Origin: Burkholderiales bacterium
GTDB lineage: Bacteria; Pseudomonadota; Gammaproteobacteria; Burkholderiales; Chitinimonadaceae
Length of the DNA: 9,171 nucleotides
NCBI GenBank assembly: GCA_019234745.1
Contig: JAFAKZ010000583.1
Location: 1 to 9,171, forward strand
Direction of reading: 5' to 3'
In this document: in pieces, positions 5,389 to 9,171 of the stretch
Position numbering within the stretch: position 1 is the first letter of the stretch
How the letters are laid out: every line of letters starts with the position of its first letter
Translations under genes and position numbers: made by a program
Notes under the pieces: generated by a model
Told to the model about the DNA's origin: nothing
Databases searched by the model: none
What the model saw: only the letters and a program-made list of their open reading frames with translations

Positions 5389-7241
5389 GGCAGGGCCTTG
5401 TTGAGCGTATCGAGTTGCGCCAGGCTTTCGTCCAGGATCAGGAGCTGCAGGACGTTCTCCGCCAGCGCTTCCTGGCCGTTGCCGTAGGCGGTGACCAGCG
5501 CATCCACGCGCTCCGCCTGCAATTGATGCGCGGTGAGGCTTTCCAGGCGCTTGCCCATGCCATCGAGGAGGCCCGCCAGATCACCGCGCAGCCAGCCCTT
5601 GAGTGGTGGATTGAAGCCGCGCTTCTTGCGTTCGAACAGGCCTAGCGCCTTGAGCTTGGGCATCTCGACATCGAGCATGCGCTTTGCCGGCTGTGTGAAA
5701 CGCTGGCCGGCGGCGACGCCGAATAGCTTCTCCAGCCAGCCGTGATCCAGCATGGGTGCACGCAGCTCCAGGCCGTGCGCCATGGTGCATAGGTCACCCT
5801 TGCGCAGAATGTACTCCGGCAGGGTGTTGGCGAAATCGATGGCGAGCAGGCGGCGGATCGGCGTCGTTTCGTGGACGTCGGGTGCACGCCACCAGGTCCA
5901 CTGCCGCAGCGGCTGGTCGCCCTGCAGGAAACGGCGCTGGGCCGGGGTGAAGCCGGAAAAACGCAAGCTGTAGGCTGTCTGCCAATCCATGCCCAGCTCG
6001 TCCAGCGTCTTGGTCAGGCCGCGGCCGTCAGGTGAGGAACCACCGCGTAGGGGCAGGCGCAGCCCAGCACGCCAAGCGCTACGCAGATGCTTGGGGTGGC
6101 GCTTGTAGCCGGCGAACACCTCGTCGCCGCCATCGCCGCCTATCACGACCTTTACATGCTGGGCCGTCTCACGTGCCAGGTACCAGGTGGGGAAGCTCGA
6201 GGGGTCGGCAAACGGTTCGTCCAGATCGGCCACGATGCGGGCGAAGTCCTCCGCTATGGCCGTTGGTACGGGCAGCGGGTGGTTGCGCAGCGACAGGAGC
6301 CTGGCGATCTCGGCCGCATCGGCGCTTTCGTCGAAACTGGAGCCGGGGAAGGCTGCCGTATAGGTGGTCAGGTTCTGGTGGCCCGTGGCGGCCAGGATGC
6401 TGGCCATGCAGCTGGAGTCGATGCCACCCGACAGGAAGACGCCCAGCGGACGATCGGCCACAGTACGTTGTTCGACGGCCTTTTCCAGCTCGAAAAGCGC
6501 GTCCTCCGCCTTTACGGCGCCGTGCGCCTTGGGCACCCAATAGCGGTGCTTGTCCAGCTGCCCGCTATGCAGGTCGTAGCTCAGGTAGTGGCCGTTCTCC
6601 AGCCTTTGCACGCCCGCGTAGATGGTACGCGGCGCGGGGATGTAGCGGTGCGCCAGGTAGGCGTCGATGGCGTGGCCGTCGAAGCGGCGTTCATCGGCCG
6701 GCAGCCAGGGCAGCAGCGCGCGCACGGTGGAGGCGAAGGCGATGCCTTCCGGGCGGTGCGCGTAGATCAGCGGCTTTTCGCCCATGCGGTCGCGCGCCAG
6801 GTAGAGCTTGCCGCTGCGGCGGTCCAGGATGGCGAAGGCGAACATGCCGCGCAGGCGGTTGAGCAGGCCGTCTATGCCCCAGGTCTTGTAGGCATGCAGG
6901 ATGAATTCCGTGTCGGAGCGTGTGCGGAACTGCACGCCCTGTCGACGCAGGACATCCGCGTCGTCCTTCCAGCCATAGGCTTCGCCGTTGTAGCACAGCC
7001 AAACGTCGCCCGCTTCATCCGGCATGGGCTGGTCGGCCTCCGGGCGTGGGTCGATGATGGCGAGCCGTGCGTGCAACAGTGCCGCAACGGCTGCCTGCTC
7101 GTCGGGCACGATGGCACCATCTGCACCCCAGGCGAGCTGGTGCTGGCTATCGGGGCCGCGCTGGCGGATCGCAGCGAGCATGGCCGCGCGCGAGGCGGGA
7201 GCGATGGGACGTTGGCCAAAGAAGCCGGCGATGCCGCACAT
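5385..7241 (-). CDS. asnB: Asparagine synthase (glutamine-hydrolysing)-like amidotransferase
   Basis: This is a 618-residue class II (Ntn) glutamine amidotransferase fused to an ATP-pyrophosphatase synthetase domain, the AsnB architecture at typical length. The glutaminase half starts MCGIAGFFG, so C2 becomes the nucleophile after Met removal. RQRGPDS (26-32), R59 in HARLAIID, YNGEAYG (84-90) and SDTE (109-112) match the glutamine-binding residues of AsnB. The synthetase half has the PP-loop FLSGGIDSSC (269-278) and GGDGGDEVFAGY (368-379). All catalytic landmarks are present, so it should hydrolyse glutamine and adenylate a carboxylate. It could be a genuine asparagine synthetase. Paralogues inside polysaccharide loci, however, are thought to amidate sugar acids (WbpS-type proteins are an example), and that role is inferred here from its place between core glycosyltransferase genes. 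It starts 2 bp after the heptosyltransferase gene, with GAAGG 10 nt before the ATG, and overlaps the next gene by 4 bp. Confidence 0.92.
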   Translation of the reverse strand: MCGIAGFFGQRPIAPASRAAMLAAIRQRGPDSQHQLAWGADGAIVPDEQAAVAALLHARLAIIDPRPEADQPMPDEAGDVWLCYNGEAYGWKDDADVLRRQGVQFRTRSDTEFILHAYKTWGIDGLLNRLRGMFAFAILDRRSGKLYLARDRMGEKPLIYAHRPEGIAFASTVRALLPWLPADERRFDGHAIDAYLAHRYIPAPRTIYAGVQRLENGHYLSYDLHSGQLDKHRYWVPKAHGAVKAEDALFELEKAVEQRTVADRPLGVFLSGGIDSSCMASILAATGHQNLTTYTAAFPGSSFDESADAAEIARLLSLRNHPLPVPTAIAEDFARIVADLDEPFADPSSFPTWYLARETAQHVKVVIGGDGGDEVFAGYKRHPKHLRSAWRAGLRLPLRGGSSPDGRGLTKTLDELGMDWQTAYSLRFSGFTPAQRRFLQGDQPLRQWTWWRAPDVHETTPIRRLLAIDFANTLPEYILRKGDLCTMAHGLELRAPMLDHGWLEKLFGVAAGQRFTQPAKRMLDVEMPKLKALGLFERKKRGFNPPLKGWLRGDLAGLLDGMGKRLESLTAHQLQAERVDALVTAYGNGQEALAENVLQLLILDESLAQLDTLNKALP

Positions 7242-7243
7242 GG

Positions 7244-8341
7244 TCAGTCAGCCTTCAGTTGAAGCAGCTCGATGGCTGCCGCGTGTACGGTGGCGATGGG
7301 CAGCGTGGCCAGGCACTGGCTATAGCCGGAATTGCCGCAGCCCTTGAGTTCGCAGGGCTGGCAGGGCAGGCCCAGGCGTATGATGCGGTGCGTGCCGCCC
7401 CAGGGGCCCCACTCGATCTGGCCAGAGGGGCCGAACAGGGCGACCACGGGCGTATTCAGTGCCGCCGCCATATGCATGGGCACCGAATCGACGCCGATCA
7501 GCATGCGGCTCTGGCGTATCAACTCGCCCAATTCGCGCAGGCTGAGCCGGCCGACCACGTCCACCACTTGGTCGCGCTGGGGGAGGGCGGCCAGGATGGC
7601 GTCGGCCAGCGCGCGTTCCGCGCCGTCAGGCGAGCCGCTGACGACGATTCGGTGGCCTTCTTCCATCAACTGGGCGATCAGGCCTGCGACCTTTTCGGCC
7701 GTCCAGGTCTTGTAGGCCCAGCGCGAACCAGGGTGAACCAGGATATAGCCGCCTGCGGCCAAGCCATGCGTGGCGAGCAGGGCGGTGATGGTCTGTTGCG
7801 CTGCTGCGCCCGGCACCAGGGTTGCCGTCTTGTCTTCGTCGCGCGGGAACAGGCCGATGGTGCGCAGGGCATCCAGGTTGCGTTCGACGGCGTGGCGCTT
7901 GTTCAGCCATACGGGCTGGAACAGGTGGCTGAAGCTGCGTTTGTAGAATCCGTTGTAGGGACCGTCCTGGCTGATGGCCCAGCGCGGGCGCAACAGTCGC
8001 GCCAGGCTGGCGCCGCGGTTGTGCTCAGTCAACGAGATCAGCACGTCGTACTGGCGCGCACGCAGGTCACGCAAGAGGCCCAGCTCCAGCTTCAGCTTGG
8101 CCCAGCTGCCGCCGGCCGCGCGCGTCTTCTTGATGGTGAACAGGCGGTCGATATGGGGGTTGTCCGCCAGCATATCGCGCGTCTCGTCGTACACCAGCAC
8201 GTCCACTTCGACCTGCGGCATCTGCTGCTTGAGTGTGCGCAGCACGGGCGTCGTCAGCAGTACGTCGCCGTGGTGGCGCAGCTTGATCACGAGTACGCGG
8301 CGTACGCTGGCCCAGTCTACGTGCCGCGCTTCGTACTTCAT
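7244..8341 (-). CDS. waaQ: Lipopolysaccharide heptosyltransferase III (WaaQ-like, GT9)
   Basis: This 365-residue family 9 glycosyltransferase would transfer L-glycero-D-manno-heptose from ADP-heptose to the inner core on the cytoplasmic face. The N-terminus VLVIKLRHHGDVLLTTPVL (residues 16-34) and VDVLVYDETRDML (46-58) closely resemble E. coli WaaQ, more than WaaC or WaaF. The C-terminal GT-B half has VHPGSRWAYKTW (202-213), VVSGSPDG (233-240) and the ADP-heptose-site region IGVDSVPMHMAAALNTPVVALFGPS (from 282 to 306), with D285 and H290. Near the C-terminus four cysteines, C327, C330, C335 and C343, form a CX2CX4CX7C cluster that also occurs in related heptosyltransferase III proteins. Length is normal. 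The ATG (8339-8341) overlaps the msbA stop as ATGA, and GAGGTG 5 nt upstream is a good ribosome-binding site. Assignment to heptosyltransferase III is by N-terminal resemblance; the exact acceptor heptose is not known. Confidence 0.92.
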   Translation of the reverse strand: MKYEARHVDWASVRRVLVIKLRHHGDVLLTTPVLRTLKQQMPQVEVDVLVYDETRDMLADNPHIDRLFTIKKTRAAGGSWAKLKLELGLLRDLRARQYDVLISLTEHNRGASLARLLRPRWAISQDGPYNGFYKRSFSHLFQPVWLNKRHAVERNLDALRTIGLFPRDEDKTATLVPGAAAQQTITALLATHGLAAGGYILVHPGSRWAYKTWTAEKVAGLIAQLMEEGHRIVVSGSPDGAERALADAILAALPQRDQVVDVVGRLSLRELGELIRQSRMLIGVDSVPMHMAAALNTPVVALFGPSGQIEWGPWGGTHRIIRLGLPCQPCELKGCGNSGYSQCLATLPIATVHAAAIELLQLKAD

Positions 8342-9171
8342 GCCTCCACCTCGGTACGCTGCTGGCGGTACAGGCCGGCGTACACGCCTTCCTGCGCCAG
8401 CAGTTCCGCGTGCGTGCCGGACTCGATGATGCGACCCTGGTGCATGGCCAGGATGCGGTCGGCGTTCTCGATCGTGGACAGCCGGTGCGCGATGATCAGC
8501 GTGGTGCGACCCTGCATCAACACTTCCAGCGCGGCCTGCACCTGGCGTTCCGACTCCGTGTCGAGCGCGCTGGTCGCCTCGTCCAGGATCAGGATGGGCG
8601 CGTCCTTGTACAGCGCACGGGCAATGGCCAGGCGCTGGCGCTGGCCGCCCGAGAGGCGCGTGCCGTTCTCGCCGATCAGCGTGTCGTAGCCGTCTGGCAG
8701 CTGGCTGATGAATTCATGTGCATAGGCTGCCTTGCCGGCCGCCTCGATGCGCGCACGGTCGGGGTGCTCGTCACCGTAGGCGATGTTCGCGCCGATGGTG
8801 TCGTTGAACAGGATGACGTCCTGCGACACCAGTGCGATCTGCTGGCGCAGATTGGCCAGCGGTATGTCGCGCAGGTCCACGCCGTCGAGCAGGATTGCGC
8901 CGTCCACGGGGTCGTAGAAGCGCGGCATCAGGCTAGCGATGGTGGTCTTGCCGCTGCCGGAGGCGCCCACGAGGGCCACCGTCTCGCCCGGCTGCACGGT
9001 GAGTTCGATGCCGGCCAACGCCTCGCGCGATTCCGGGTCGTCGAGGTTGTAGCGGAAGCGTACTTCAGCGAAGCGAATCTCGCCGCGTACCCGCTCGACC
9101 TTCTTCGTGCCCGTGTCGGCCTCCGGCGTCTCGTCCATCAGAGCGAACACGGACTCGGCGGCAGCCAGGCC
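8338..9171 (-). CDS. msbA: Lipid A export ABC transporter MsbA, nucleotide-binding domain (partial, N-terminus beyond window)
   Basis: The last 277 codons are visible and the frame is open to the window edge, so the transmembrane half lies outside. The fragment opens with GLAAAESVFALMDE, the linker after the sixth membrane helix that is typical of MsbA. All ABC ATPase motifs are present in order (fragment numbering): Walker A GASGSGKT (69-76), Q-loop Q117 in ALVSQDVILF, signature LSGGQ (173-177), Walker B ILILDE (193-198) with catalytic E198, D-loop SALD, and H-loop H229 in IIAHRLS. Known role: homodimeric inner-membrane flippase moving core-lipid A to the periplasmic leaflet. The immediate neighbour is an LPS heptosyltransferase, which supports MsbA over a general multidrug exporter of the same fold. 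A GTG at 9148-9150 could be mistaken for a start but lies within the continuous domain linker. The end overlaps the next gene by 4 bp. Confidence 0.95.
   Translation of the reverse strand, partial: GLAAAESVFALMDETPEADTGTKKVERVRGEIRFAEVRFRYNLDDPESREALAGIELTVQPGETVALVGASGSGKTTIASLMPRFYDPVDGAILLDGVDLRDIPLANLRQQIALVSQDVILFNDTIGANIAYGDEHPDRARIEAAGKAAYAHEFISQLPDGYDTLIGENGTRLSGGQRQRLAIARALYKDAPILILDEATSALDTESERQVQAALEVLMQGRTTLIIAHRLSTIENADRILAMHQGRIIESGTHAELLAQEGVYAGLYRQQRTEVEA
8347..8352 (-). promoter_or_regulatory. Shine-Dalgarno of the heptosyltransferase gene
   Basis: The minus strand reads GAGGTG, then 5 nt, then ATG. The site lies in the last codons of msbA (TEVEA) and supports the chosen start and coupled translation. 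Confidence 0.55.

Noticed and set aside
6087..7262. A 391-codon plus-strand open frame opposite asnB
   Set aside because: It mirrors the codon structure of asnB, shows no domain and has no convincing start signal. Treated as a GC-bias artefact.
7067..8689. A 540-codon plus-strand open frame antisense to asnB, the heptosyltransferase and msbA
   Set aside because: It crosses three clearly real genes, has no recognisable motif and a composition rich in Ala, Arg, Gln and Gly. Long antisense frames are common in GC-rich DNA.
9148..9150. GTG as the start of a free-standing ATPase
   Set aside because: The frame continues upstream to the window edge with the MsbA linker GLAAAES, so this GTG is an internal valine codon.
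1..9171. Mobile elements, CRISPR arrays, tRNAs or defence genes
   Set aside because: No transposase or integrase motifs, direct-repeat arrays or tRNA-like cloverleaf sequences were seen; coding sequence fills the window almost completely with uniform composition.

Overview
The window is a compact, GC-rich stretch with strong G/C bias at third codon positions. All nine genes read leftwards on the minus strand. In transcription order, from the high-coordinate end, they are: msbA (its 5' part lies outside the window), a WaaQ-type heptosyltransferase III, an asparagine-synthase-like amidotransferase (asnB), a family 4 glycosyltransferase, a family 2 glycosyltransferase, an O-antigen-ligase-family membrane protein (waaL-like), metX, metW, and the N-terminal part of a glutathione-S-transferase-like protein that runs off the low-coordinate end. 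Family content, base composition and the metX-metW pair suggest a betaproteobacterium, most likely Burkholderiales and perhaps Oxalobacteraceae (Massilia/Janthinobacterium/Duganella type). That placement is inferred from general resemblance, not from a search.

Region 1 (about 2087-9171) is a lipopolysaccharide core and export module. MsbA flips core-lipid A across the inner membrane. The heptosyltransferase III and the two further glycosyltransferases would build or decorate the core oligosaccharide in the cytoplasm. The amidotransferase could amidate a sugar or sugar acid of that core. The WaaL-like protein would attach a polymer or oligosaccharide to core-lipid A on the periplasmic side. 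The six genes overlap by 4 bp or lie 2-6 bp apart, as expected for one co-transcribed, translationally coupled unit.

Region 2 (about 1-2040) is a methionine-biosynthesis module. MetX acylates homoserine, and MetW is its usual partner. A 4-bp ATGA overlap and a near-perfect Shine-Dalgarno sequence inside the end of metX join the two. A GST-like gene follows 2 bp after metW with a good ribosome-binding site, so it probably belongs to the same transcript. A 55-bp gap (2032-2086) separates the modules and is the largest intergenic space. It contains a weak sigma70-like promoter candidate and no visible terminator, so metX may be read both from the LPS operon and from its own promoter.

No stretch over 300 bases lacks a gene. 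I saw no RNA genes, insertion sequences, CRISPR arrays, attachment sites or notable repeats. The region looks like ordinary, well-maintained chromosome. The most open biological questions are what the amidotransferase in the LPS operon acts on and what the GST-like protein beside metXW does. I found no convincing evidence of an undescribed system.
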